Origin: Dasypus novemcinctus
Taxonomy: Eukaryota > Chordata > Mammalia > Cingulata > Dasypodidae
DNA: 64,000 nt
NCBI RefSeq assembly: GCF_030445035.2
Contig: NC_080701.1
Location: 15,032,739 to 15,096,738, forward strand
Reading direction: 5' to 3'
The position numbers and the translations under genes were made by a program. The first letter of the stretch is position 1. The number at the start of each line of letters is the position of its first letter. Under the pieces are notes generated by a model, which did no database searches, was not told where the DNA came from, and was given only the letters and a program-made list of their open reading frames with translations. Below, one piece after another: positions 25,635-35,985 of this stretch.

Positions 25635-26047
25635 AAGCGGACTTGGCCCAATGGATAGGGTGTCTGCCTACCTCCTTGACCCATGTGGAGCTGGCCCACG
25701 TGCAGTGCTGATACACGCAAGGAGTGCCCTGCCACGTAGGGGTGTCCCCTGCGTAGGGGAGCCCCATGTGCAAGGAGTGCACCCCATAAAGAGAGCTGCA
25801 CAGCGTGAAAGAAAGAACAGCCTGCCCAAGAATGGTGCCACACACACGGTGAGCTGACATAGCAAAGATGACGCTACAAAAAGAGACACAGATTCCCGGT
25901 ACTGCTGATAATTATAGAAGCAGTCACAGAAGAACACACAGTGAATGGACACAGAGAGCAGACAACTGGGGGGGAGGGGGGTGGTGAGGAGGGAGAGGAG
26001 GGAAATAAATTAAAAAATAAATCTTAAAAAAAAAACAAAAAAAAAAC
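25635..26047 (+). repeat. DAS-type SINE, long-body form, head partly deleted
   Basis: The copy begins GGGAAGCGGACTTGGCCCAATG, but at about 25,670 the sequence jumps from GTCTGCCTAC to CTCCTTGACC. About 34 bases that hold the B-box in sibling copies are missing. The body (CGCAAGGAGTGCCCTGCCAC), G-run and A-rich tail are complete. Without a B-box it should be transcriptionally dead. Confidence 0.9.
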
Positions 26048-26369
26048 GAGCAGAATATTTTCACTAAAAGAGATTTGAAATCTGTGGTTGGCAAGTTTGA
26101 AATGTGTGTGGCCTTATTTGACCAAAACATTGTCAGAAGTTCCCTAAAATCTGCGTTTCCTTCTTTGTGCTACCAGGTTTCCTTGTGTTTCTCCAACACA
26201 TATACAGGTAAAATACAAATAGGGAAAATTTGTTAGCTAAATTTCTCACATTTTCCTAAGTGCTCTATTCCTCTTATTTGATGTTTACTGGGTGCTTATC
26301 CAGTGCTTAGCCTGTGCAGTGTGTACAAGTGTGCTACACTCACACACCCAAACTCCTTTAATCCTTAGC

Positions 26370-26745
26370 AGTAAGGGAAAGCAGTTGGGCATGTGCCTGT
26401 CACCTGGGAGGTCCCGGGTTCGGTTCCCAGGGCCTCCTAAAGAAGACGAGCAAGACAGCAAGCTGACATGATGGGCTGGCGTGGAGAGCTGACACAACGA
26501 GACGATGCAACAAGATGACACAATGAGATATACAACAAGCAGGGAGCAGATGTGATTCAAGTGACTGGGTGCCTCTCTCCCACATGGGAGGTCCTGGGTT
26601 TGGTTCCCAGTGCCTCTTAAAAAAAGAAGATGAGCAAACACAGAGAGCACACAACAAACGGACACAGAGAGCAGACAGTGAGCAGTGAGTGCAAACAATG
26701 AGAAGGGGAAGAAATACATAAATAAAATAAATCTTAAAAAAAAAA
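26370..26745 (+). repeat. DAS-type SINE, dimeric form
   Basis: Two heads (about 26,372-26,440 and 26,542-26,615) carry GGTCCCGGGTTCGGTTCCC and GGTCCTGGGTTTGGTTCCC. Between them are ACGAGCAAGACAGCAAGCTG and CGACGATG-like stretches, and the end has ACACAGAGAGCAGACAGTG and an AAAT tail. Same architecture as the copy at 488-860. Confidence 0.92.
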
Positions 26746-26799
26746 ACTCCAGGGGTAAGAGTCTAATAATAAAAATGGGAGCACTGTAACAGTGTATAA

Positions 26800-26990
26800 C
26801 AGGAGGACTGGAACCCTGACTTTGCCACTCAGTGTTTGTGTGAACTTGGATAACTTAGATCAGTTTCTTCATCTTATAAAATAAAGACAAGAGTACTTAT
26901 ATCATAAGGTTATTGTGAAACTAAAATGATACAATATATATAAAGCTCATACCAGAGTGCTAATAATATAGTAAAGAACAATAGATGACA
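26800..26990 (+). repeat. MIR SINE fragment
   Basis: GGAACCCTGACTTTGCCACT, then GTGTGAACTTGGATAACTTA, then CAGTTTCTTCATCTTATAAA and AAGGTTATTGTGA follow MIR order, with an AT-rich 3' part. Confidence 0.75.
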
Positions 26991-27714
26991 TTTATTATTT
27001 TTACTTTTTAAAATATAATATTGTCACAGGGCTATATAGTAAACATTATAGGTTTTATCTATATGACCATATGGGCAAATGGATATGGAATATCCTCTTG
27101 GATTTTTTATTTTGTTTTGTTTTTTGTCTATTTAATCCTCAAATGATAATGTTAGGAAAATCTGAATGACTAATTGAATTTGGTATCAGAGAGCTGTAAT
27201 ATATTTTGCCTTTTTAATGCTCAGTTTCCCAATATTTTACTTTGTAAATCTTAAGGCATCAAGATTAGAAATGCTTATTCACAATCACAGAACAAACCCA
27301 CAATAGAATGGTAATAGAGTGATACCAAATTGAATATTCCTTCATTGCCCCTACAGAAAGCAATTAATACAGAAAGTACTTTAAAGCATTTACCTTTAAA
27401 AAATAATTAATTGGGAAAATAAAAATCAGAGACAGGGAAGATTACTCAAATTTGTTTTCATAAAAGAGAAATAAAAAAATTTTTTTGAAAAATATTTTTT
27501 GGATATTATGAAATAAAGAGCTCAATCAAAGTCAGGTTTTAAAGAGAGAAATGATCACTTGAAAGACTGAAATAAAATGAAGATGTTTCAGAAGCAAGAG
27601 AATATTGGCTATTCTTAAAGAAAAAGCAAAAAGTAGATTCAAGTATAGCTTTCTGAAGAAAATACAGAATGAAATGTGCCTATTTTAACACATCAATTAA
27701 AAGTGATAATTAAA
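26991..27714. other. AT-rich non-coding stretch
   Basis: Many short A/T runs (for example 27,470-27,500) with no identifiable unit. Confidence 0.5.
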
Positions 27715-27905
27715 AGCCAAATACCAGCTATGGACTATAGGTAGTAGTAATATTATGACAATGTTCTTTCATCATTTGTAACAAATGTGTCACAAAAATG
27801 TAAGGTGTTGGTGGCAGGGTGATGAATGGGAATCCTGTATGGTATACGTGATTGTTCTGTTAACTCACAGCTTCTTGAATTAAAAAAAATAAAAATTTTA
27901 AAAAG
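27715..27905 (+). repeat. Probable L1 3' end fragment
   Basis: CTATGGACTATAGGTAGTAG, ACAATGTTCTTTCATCATTT, GTAACAAATGTGTCAC and TGGGAATCCTGTATGG, followed by an A-rich end, resemble an old L1 3' UTR. The assignment is from memory of similar 3' ends. Confidence 0.45.
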
Positions 27906-28389
27906 TGATACCAGATATTCCTAACTAACACTCCCCTAGGAAAACTCCTTTAGTTCACCTCTATTTTCCTTCTTCTCTTTGTTGATTTTCTAGGTAAATT
28001 TGAGTGCTCTTAATAAATACATGACAGAAAATTGGAAAGAGATTTTTTGCAATGCATACCAGATGAATATAGTGCTTACTTGAATTATGTGCAAAAGAGG
28101 ATAATGATATTCTGCAAGATTTTGCTTTTCAGCCACAAATCAAAAGATCCATTTTCATTAGAATATTTCCCAGAGAGGGAATCAGTCCCTTGGGAGTGCA
28201 CCATGACACCCCAAGAAAGCAGAAATGTGCCCAGCTGTGCTAAGCCTCAGCCACGAAGAGCCCACTCAGACCCATGCTAGCTTGCTCCACGTCCTCCACT
28301 GCCGACCCAGCCTCACTGCCTACCCCTGTCATTTATTTAAAATGAATATTTAATTGGGTGCTCATTATAAGCCCAGCACTCTGCTGTGG
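27906..28389. other. Non-coding spacer
   Basis: Nothing recognised. An 82-codon frame (28,032-28,280) has no features suggesting a protein family. Confidence 0.45.
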
Positions 28390-28705
28390 CTTCACATGCT
28401 GCACAACTTTTTTTATTGTGGTTACATATATATTACATAAAATTTGCAATTTTAGCAATTTTTAAGAGTACAATTCAGTAACACTATTACTTTTAAAAAA
28501 AAAATTTACTTTTTTAATCTCCCCACTATTACCTTTACAATGTGGTGCTACTACCAACACCACCTGCCACTAAAATTTTTCCTCACCCACAAGAGAAACT
28601 CTCTGCCCATTAAGCAATAACTCCACATTTACCTTCCCAACAACCTGATAGCCTCTAGTCTATACTTTCTCTGTATATTAATTTATATAGGCCCCTCCTC
28701 TATTT
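28390..28705 (-). repeat. L1 (older, L1M-like) 3' UTR fragment
   Basis: The + strand reads like the reversed L1M 3' UTR: TTTTTTATTGTGGTTACATA, AAAATTTGCAATTTTAGCAA, TTTTTAAGAGTACAATTCAG, CATTAAGCAATAACTCCACA, and CCTGATAGCCTCTAGTCTA. A small A-rich insertion interrupts it near 28,490. Confidence 0.75.
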
Positions 28706-28799
28706 TAAATTTTTAAAAAAAATCTTTTTTTAGCTTACCCCCGTTGTCTTCCCACAAGTCTCCAACCTTGCCCCTCTTAATGATTAACCTTACATCAGT

Positions 28800-29356
28800 C
28801 TTGACTCACTGACAGTAAGCGGCAGCCTGAGGCTTTCATGAACCCCAGAAAAGATCGTGTCTGTACAGCTAATCTATTCCTGTGAGTGCACCTATTGTAG
28901 GTGGGACCTTTGGATCAGATTGCTTCAATAGGGCATGACCCAGGGTGGGTCTTAATCCTCTTTACCAGAATCTTTTATAAACTGGATGGATATGGAGAGA
29001 AATACACAGAAACAGCCACAAGAGTTAGAAACTCACAGAAGCACACAGTGAGAGGCAACCAGGAGAGCTGAAATCAATGGAACCCGGGAGAGAGGAAGCC
29101 ACTGAAGCCAGAAGCTGAAAGCAAGAGGCCTGGAGAACAGGGGAGATCAGTGGACGCCACCATGTGCCTTGCCTTATGAGGGGAATTGAGGCCACCAGCA
29201 GCTGGTCCTCGGGGAGAAAAGCATCGCCTGATGAAGCCTTGATTTGAACATTTCCACGGCCTCAGAACTGTGGGCTTATAATTTAATAAATCCCCATTGT
29301 AAAAACGAATCCATTTCTGGTATATTGCCTCCAGCAAGGTTTAGCAAACTAAAACA
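28800..29356 (+). mobile_element. Solo LTR, MaLR-like
   Basis: Signals of an ERVL-MaLR LTR are a GGGTGGGTCTTAATCCTC segment, a GCCACCATGTGCCTTGCC segment, a polyadenylation signal AATAAA at 29,285-29,290, and a 3' end TTTAGCAAACTAAAACA. The start is blurred (about 28,800-28,830) and no target duplication was found. It carries no viral genes. Confidence 0.7.
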
Positions 29357-30179
29357 GGATTCCTCAGTTTTCCTCATCCTGACTTGGATTTTTTCTGTAC
29401 AACCATTTGTGCTCACTCATGAAAAAAGTCAGCACTCCCTCTTTAAAGGCTGAACTTCCCATCGTGATTTCTATCCCATCACTTTTGACCCCACTGGGAC
29501 CTTGATTCAACAATATTCTCCTCTCTGGTATCTTCAGTTTCTCCCTATTTCCTTCCGACTTACCAACATCCTTAGGTTTCCTCTTCCTAAAAACAAACAA
29601 ATTATTTCCTCAAACCTGATAACACCTTGCATTGTCATCCAGCTAGTCTATTGTCATTAGGAAGTTTCTCAACGAAGTACCCTACAGCAGAATTCTTGAC
29701 GTGGAATTGGAGGACCCCTAGGCCTCCTGAGTCTCTTTTACAAGTCTGTGAGGTCTTCCCTGTCCCAACAACTCCTCTGTTTGAGCCAAGATTTTCTACA
29801 TATACTGCAACCAAAACAACATATTCCAACAGATTGAAAGCAGAAGTAGATATGAGAATATGGCTGTCTTCTCTTAAAGAGAATGGCAAAAGTGCAAACC
29901 AATGCTCTCCTCTCACTGAATTACGTTTGGGAAAATAGAATTATTTTTCATAAAACTATGTTGTTGGTGTTAATATATAATGGAGTTGGTATTGTTATTT
30001 TTAAATATATTAAGAAATATTTTAACTCCTCAGTTTTAAATTTCTAGCATATCATTTCTATAGCTAGATATAAGAGATAGCCCACATAAACGAAAGCTCA
30101 TTGCAGGGTTCTCAATTTTAAGAGTCAAAAAGTATTTTGAGATAAAAGGATTTGATAACAACAGGTCTACACGGATGGT
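29357..30179. other. Non-coding, nothing recognised
   Basis: Overlapping frames on both strands (29,627-29,938 + and 29,635-29,916 -) shadow each other and show no domain. Possibly an ancient repeat, unassigned. Confidence 0.45.
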
Positions 30180-30775
30180 GCCTTTTCCTCACACTCTCCC
30201 TTCATTCTTTTATCTCAGATCATAGAACTGGGCCCCTCCAGTGACCAAAATCATATTTTTCGAAGTTATTACTGTACTGAGCAGTTTTCCCTGGTCCTTT
30301 GTCTCCCCTGATTTATCAGCAAAGTTTAACAGTGCTTACATTCTTTTTCTTTGTGCAGTTCTTTCCTTCTATGACAACCAGCACCTCTGGCTTTCTCCCC
30401 ACATTCCTGATCACCTCTCTTTTGCTCTCTTGTTTCCCATTCCCTGTCAATTTTCCTCTCCATTTTATATATATATGCTTGTCTGTAAAGATGTTTTCCC
30501 CATCTCTTTTCCAAACTTCTTTCCAGGTCTGAAGTCTTTCCCAAAGTATCAAGCGGAAAGCATTTCAGTGCCCAGCGGAATCTTCTGCATCTCAGTGGCA
30601 GGGGGTCTAAAACCAAATTTAACAGCTTTCCCTCTAATACTTCCTGCAATTAATTTGACTCCAGCCTCTTCATTAGCCCAATTCTCTTAGTTATCCTAAG
30701 TTTTAAGACTTCAGAGTAATTTTTCAATCCTTCTCTCTTTACCACATCCAATGAATCATATGTTCTTTTTTTTCT
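30180..30775 (+). repeat. Possible L2-like LINE fragment
   Basis: A pyrimidine-rich segment contains phrases reminiscent of the L2 body (TTAACAGTGCTTACATTC, TTCCTGATCACCTCTCT, CCACATCCAATGAATCATA). The match is loose. Confidence 0.35.
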
Positions 30776-31016
30776 TCTACGGTTTTCTCCTCCATTCCCA
30801 GGCAATGCATGTTTGGGAATTTATCATCACAAACTTAGATCATTTCCCCCCACCCAGGAATAGAATTGCATGTGCCCAATTAAACCTACACATTCCTTTA
30901 TATTAATCACTGAAATAATTGTTTTCCAACTTTTATTTTTAACCAAGGAGAATGTTTTCCACTAAAAATATGTAATCCCAATATTTACTTGGTAGGGTTG
31001 TACAGGTGGATTTTAC

Positions 31017-31326
31017 CACTGATCCTGGGACCTTCTGGAGTGGGGGAGAGGCACTCATTCTCTTGCACCACCTCAGCTCCCTGGTCTGCTGTGTCTCCTA
31101 TTGTCTCTCCTCTGTGTATCTCTCTTTGTTGCATCATCTTGCTGCACCAGCTTTTCACTCAGGCCAGCTTGCTGCATGGGCCAGCACTCCTGCATGGGCC
31201 AGCACTCCACATGGGCCAGCTCTCTGTGCAGGCCAACTTGCTTTCATGAGGAGGCCCCGGATATCGAAGCCTGGACCTCCTATATGGTAAACAGGAGCCC
31301 AATTGCTTGACCCACATCTGCTTCCT
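31017..31326 (-). repeat. DAS-type SINE, dimeric form, outer layer of a nest
   Basis: Minus-strand copy with the distal head at about 31,030-31,100 and the proximal head at 31,245-31,325. Between them lies a short run of GCATGGGCCAGCACTC-type units. Its right end is broken at ACATCTGCTTCCT (31,314-31,326) by another DAS element; the same 13-mer recurs at 32,333-32,345. Confidence 0.88.
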
Positions 31327-31485
31327 TTTTTTTTTTTTAAGATTTATTTATTTATTTCTCTCCCCTCCCCCCCTTCCCCCCTTCCCCCCCCGCCCCGGTT
31401 GTCAGTTCTCTGTGTCTATTTGCTATGTCTTTCTTTGTCTGCTTCTGTTGTTGTCAGCAGCACAGGAATCTCTGTTTCTTTTTTT
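31327..31485 (-). repeat. DAS-type SINE, long-body form, tail half (middle layer)
   Basis: Poly-T, GATTTATTTATTTATTTCTC, a C-rich run and GGTTGTCAGTTCTCTGTGTC, up to the CACAGGAATCTCTGTTTC segment. The element continues at 32,127 after an L1 insertion. Confidence 0.9.
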
Positions 31486-32126
31486 TTATTATTTTTTATT
31501 TTTTTTTATTTTTATTGACTTTGTAATAATATTACATTAAAAATATATATGTGAGGTCCCATTCAACCCCACCCCCCCACCCCCCCTCTCCCCCCCCAAC
31601 AACACTCGTTCCCATCATCATGACACATCCATTGGATTTGGTAAGTACATCTTTGGGCACCTCTGCACCTCATAGACAATGGTCCACATCATGGCCCATA
31701 CTCTCCTCCATTCCATCCAGTGGGCCCTGTGAGGATCCACGATGTCCGGTGATCACCCCTGAGGCGCCATCCAGGGCAGCTCCACGTCCCAAATACGCCC
31801 CCACCTCTCATCTCTTCCTGCCCTTCCCCATACCCATCGTCCACCATGTCCACTTTTCCCAATCCAATGCCACCTCTTCTATGTGGACATTGGATTGTTT
31901 GTGTCCATTGCACCTCTATGTCAAGAGGAGGCTCAGATTCCACATGGATGCTGGTTGCCATCCTCCCATTTTCAGTTGTAATCACTCTAGGCTCCATGGT
32001 GTGGTGATTGTCCTTCTTCAACTCCATCTTAGCTGAGTGTGGTAAGTCCAATAAATCAGATTGTAGGTGCTGGAGTCTGTTGAGGCTCAGGACCTGGCTA
32101 TCACATTATCAGTCCAGAGATTCAAA
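31486..32126 (-). mobile_element. L1 3' UTR copy, 5' truncated (inner layer)
   Basis: On the minus strand it reads from CTGATTTGAATCTCTGGACT through GACATGGTGGACGATGGGTA and GTGTCATGATGATGGGAACG to a long G-run and a TTTTTAATGTAATATTATTA end with an A-rich tail. It is the same family as 24,215-24,632, longer at its 5' side. It splits a DAS SINE. I found no clear direct target duplication. Confidence 0.88.
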
Positions 32127-32332
32127 TCAGCTCTCCATGTGTGCGGCGCCATTCCTGGGCAGGCTGCACTTTCTTTCACACTCGGCAGCTCTCCTTATGG
32201 GGCGCACTCCTTGCGTGCATCAGCACTGCACATCGGCCAGCTCCACACAGGTCAAGGAGGCCCAGGGTTTGAACCGCGGACCTCCCATGTGGTAGACAGA
32301 CACCCTAACCACTGGGCCAAGTCCACTGCCCT
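32127..32332 (-). repeat. DAS-type SINE, long-body form, head half (middle layer)
   Basis: Resumes at CAGCTCTCCATGTGTGCGGC and runs to the tRNA head (32,255-32,330, with GGTTTGAACCGCGGACCTCC). Part of the GC-rich body found in sibling copies is missing between about 32,205 and 32,225. Confidence 0.9.
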
Positions 32333-32345
32333 ACATCTGCTTCCT

Positions 32346-34427
32346 GATGCTGGTTTTTTGAGAGGGCCACTTTTGACACATTTATCAGTACACCAGAGAT
32401 AGAGAATATCTACTAATAGTACCTACAGAAGGGATGCATGGGAGGGGTTTTCTTTTTGTTTTACATATTTGAATATTTCTTTAATCTACATCCACATTTT
32501 ATTAAAAGGTTGCCTAGTTATAGAATTTCAGGTTAGAAATCATTTTCCCTCAGAATTTTGGAGATGTTACTCAAGCTCTTTTGGCTCCACAATATCTTTC
32601 TGTGAGATTTTAGGATCTCTTTTTATTTCTGATGTTCTGAGGTTTCGTGATAATGTGCTCTGACAGAGTATTTTTCTCTCTTGGCTGGGAAATCAGTGGA
32701 CCCTTTCAGTGTAGAAATTCAATTTTTTAGTTCTAGGAAATTTTCTTGTATTATTTCTGCTCTGATTTCTTCTGTACTCTTTAAAAAGAATCCTTTTAGT
32801 CTTAGTTAACTTAGTCTAAATTCAAATTTTATCTGTTTTCTACCTTTTTCTTTATTCTATTTAATAAAATTTTTCAATTTTATTTTTATTTTCCTATTAA
32901 TTATTTTGCCATCTTATTTTACATTTCCAAGAGTTCTTTCATATTCTCTGTGGTGTTTTATACAATTCCCTTCATTTCATGGGTACAATATCTTCTCCCA
33001 TCATGTCTTTTGATGTCTATCTGTACTGAGACTGTTTCCTTTATGTTTATTTTTTTGGCACTTATTGTCTGTCTCTACCTTGTAGGGTAGATGTATTTCT
33101 CAAACGTCCACTGATCTGTGGCTATCTGTTCACACTGAAGAGTGGCACATTCTTCCAAACTTTCCATCTTTATGTGTTTGGAAAGGAGTGCGTCTAGTTC
33201 CTTGGTAAGCTCCATTTTAGGATGATATGACAATAATCTGCTTTTGTTGTGCAGAAGAATCCAAATTATCAGTTAAGTAAGTCTTGTGTCATGAGCCAGT
33301 CAGTATTTTCATACAGGACAGCTCTAATCTTAAGCATGGGTGGCGTGTGTGTGTCTAAGTCTTATTGCCAACTTTCTCAGAACTGGGAAAAGTAAAGGAG
33401 TTAGAAGGCATCATTCCATATGTGTGCTTTCACTTAATTTACCTATTTTTATTCTGATACCACACATGTACCTTCCTCTAGCTTAGTGTCCCCAAGCTCA
33501 AAATCTCTCAGCCTCCATCTTCAGAGAATAAACCTCCTGTCTCCAGCCTGGGTGGCAGAAGTCCTTGTCAACACGACTGCAAGGTATTGGAGCTGATCTG
33601 TGTACCGAAATGCTTCTTACTCACATCATTAGATAGGACTGCCCTCGTGAGATCAGCTTTCTCAAGTCCCACTGAATTTGAAGGCAGGAATACAGTTAGT
33701 TATACAGAACTGTATAGTGTGTATTATCATAGGTTGATAATATATGTTGATTTTTTAAAAAACTGAATTCCTGATAGCAGTTCTACTTCTGTGTTATCAT
33801 GTGGTCCTCTTTATCCTTACTGTTTTTCAGAGACCCCACTCTACCTGCTTAGACAGAGAATAGAGGAACTGTAAGATGTGAGGGTATGTAACTTAAGGAG
33901 GTTTGGATATTACCCCATTTAGAATATATATATAGGTTCTACTAAAAATTACTATTATGGCTTTAATTCACCATCTGACTGGTTTCCTGTGTAAACTTTC
34001 ACTGAAATCTTTATTACAGAGAATTGTGTGGCTCACTCCCTAATCCTGTTCCTAATTTACAATTCGAATAAAAACATGGGAGGCAAACTAATCCACTAAT
34101 GAGTTGATTGGTACTTAAGTATGACAAGTATAGATTTACAGAATAGAGACATTTTTCCCTACACTATTTTCAATATTAAATTAAAATGTCTAATTTCTAG
34201 ATGGAAAATGAGTTCAAAAATAATGTAGTTGGATTTGTGTAAGTCTTCTGATGTCTTTCATTAAGAACTGATTTACATTATATTTCCATTTCTTTTCTCT
34301 CTCCCCCCAATCCCATCCCCATCCCACATATGGAGATTTTGGTGACCAAATCCACAAATAATACATTGTGTAAAGTGTTGTAGAAAAAATTAGGCATTTT
34401 ATTCTAGTGAGTAATTGTTTCCATATT
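32346..34427. other. Non-coding; possible ancient repeat in the left half
   Basis: T-rich DNA at 32,480-33,200 (CTAGGAAATTTTCTTGTATT, TTTCCAAGAGTTCTTTCAT) resembles a mammal-wide old interspersed repeat that I cannot name. The rest shows nothing recognisable. Confidence 0.35.
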
Positions 34428-34580
34428 TCATGCAACAAAACGAGACACAGATTCCGGGTGCTGCTGACAAGAATACAAGTGGGCACAGAATAACACACAG
34501 CAAATGGACACAGAGAGCAGACAACTTGGGGGGGAGGGGCAGAGAAATAAATAAATAATAAATCTTTTTTTAAAAAAAGA
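34428..34580 (+). repeat. DAS-type SINE, 5'-truncated tail
   Basis: Only the 3' part remains: CGAGACACAGATTCCGGGTG, ACACAGAGAGCAGACAACTT, a G-run and (AAAT)n. The tRNA head and body are missing. Confidence 0.88.
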
Positions 34581-34723
34581 GAACATATTAATAGCAACTG
34601 GGTATTTGGGAGTTTAAAAGTTGAATTTGGGTGATTCTTTCTGTGGTGCAGAAGAAATGAGAAAACCAGGATAACACTAGTTTTCTAGTGAAAATTCTTA
34701 AAAGCACATCCAGAAAAAGGGAG

Positions 34724-34775
34724 AGAGGTGGAGCAAGAGAGAGAGGGAGAGGGAGAAAGAGAGGGAAGGAAATTG
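34724..34775 (+). repeat. GA-rich simple repeat
   Basis: Imperfect (GA)n/(GGGA)n run such as GAGAGAGAGGGAGAGGGAGA. Confidence 0.9.
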
Positions 34776-35364
34776 AGAAGACCTGGCAATCTGCTAAAAT
34801 ACTGAACTTTCTTAATTAAGGGGAATAAAGTCCCAATCATTTAAAAGTACTTCCAAGGAAAACCACTATTTTCTGTCCATTATGTTTCTTTCTACCTTTT
34901 TTCTTGTTTTCCCTAAAAAGTAATTAACCATTGATCACTTCAGAAAAGCACTTACTCTGATAATATGGTTAAGAAAAATGAGGTTTCTTCCTGTTTCTCT
35001 GCCAAAGATTTGCAGCCAAAGTTATGAAAGAAGAATCTAAGAAAGGGAAACTATGCAAGTTGAATGAAATTCCATTTACAAATATTACTGTGGCAAAATA
35101 AAATGATTGCTCAAATATCTAAAAACTTTTGAAACTTTTGAAACGGTATTTTTACTATAATTTAGGGTGCCATATAGACACAGGCTCATGTACCTTTCTA
35201 AGGTACAAAATTTTGAAATTATCAGCTTTGATTTGTGCATCTATAAAATAATACCTACCCAGAATTGTGGTGAAGAAAAAACAACAGCATACAAGTCAAT
35301 GCTAAAGAAGCGGTAGCCAAGGAAAAAACAAACAAAACTCCCAAATAAAAGTACATTATACCTG
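34776..35364. other. AT-rich non-coding stretch
   Basis: No feature recognised between the purine repeat and the LTR. Confidence 0.5.
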
Positions 35365-35985
35365 TGTTACCAGATTTTATTGGGTTCTTGGCTATGCTGG
35401 AGAAAGGAATTTCAAGAGCACGCCAGGTAAGTTAGGCCAGTAATTTATTCAGGTAGGCAGGGAAGAGAAATGGGAGAAAATAACAGAGCAGGGGTCCCGG
35501 GTAGAGAGGAAGGGGGTGAAAAGGGATAAAGAGGGCTGATTTACAGACTACAATTCCCCACTATAGATTATAAATCCCCAGGTTTACCTGTATGGCCACG
35601 TGGCAGAGGAAAAATGGCCAGAGCGGTGCAGAGGGTAGATACGGGCCCAGAGGCGGAGAGCAGGGCCAGAGCGCTCAGGCCTTGCCATCTGCGTTATAAA
35701 CTATTAATTATTCCACCCCTTTGCTAATGGCAGGGGAGGGGCTCCAGCTGTTTGCTCTTCTGATTGGTCACCCCACCCATCAATGCCTTAGTGAGGACCC
35801 AATGATAAAGTCCCCAGGGAACATCTGGGGCTTTTCCTTGCATCCAGAAGAAGTCTCTGTTCTGGATGGCAGAATCTTGGGGGAGGGTCTTCCAGCAGCC
35901 ATCTTGGGGGTTACTGATGTCCACGTGGACTCTCTGCCAGGTTCCAGATCCATCTATTAATTCCCTATCTTACTAGCCTGCTTCA
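35365..35985 (-). mobile_element. Solo LTR, ERV1-like (gammaretrovirus-type)
   Basis: On the minus strand it begins TGAAGCAGGCTAGTAAG and ends CCCAATAAAATCTGGTAACA, giving TG...CA ends. It shows a CCAAT box (reverse of ATTGG at about 35,763), a TATA-like TTTATAAC (reverse of 35,694-35,702), AATAAA signals at 35,444-35,449 and 35,376-35,381, and a C/T-rich R/U5-like zone. The flanks CCTG and CCAG (35,361-35,364 and 35,986-35,989) match at three of four positions, in line with a worn 4-bp duplication. No gag, pol or env sequence adjoins it. Confidence 0.75.

Noticed and set aside
31551-32051. 161- and 120-codon frames on opposite strands
   Set aside because: Both lie in the L1 3' UTR insertion.
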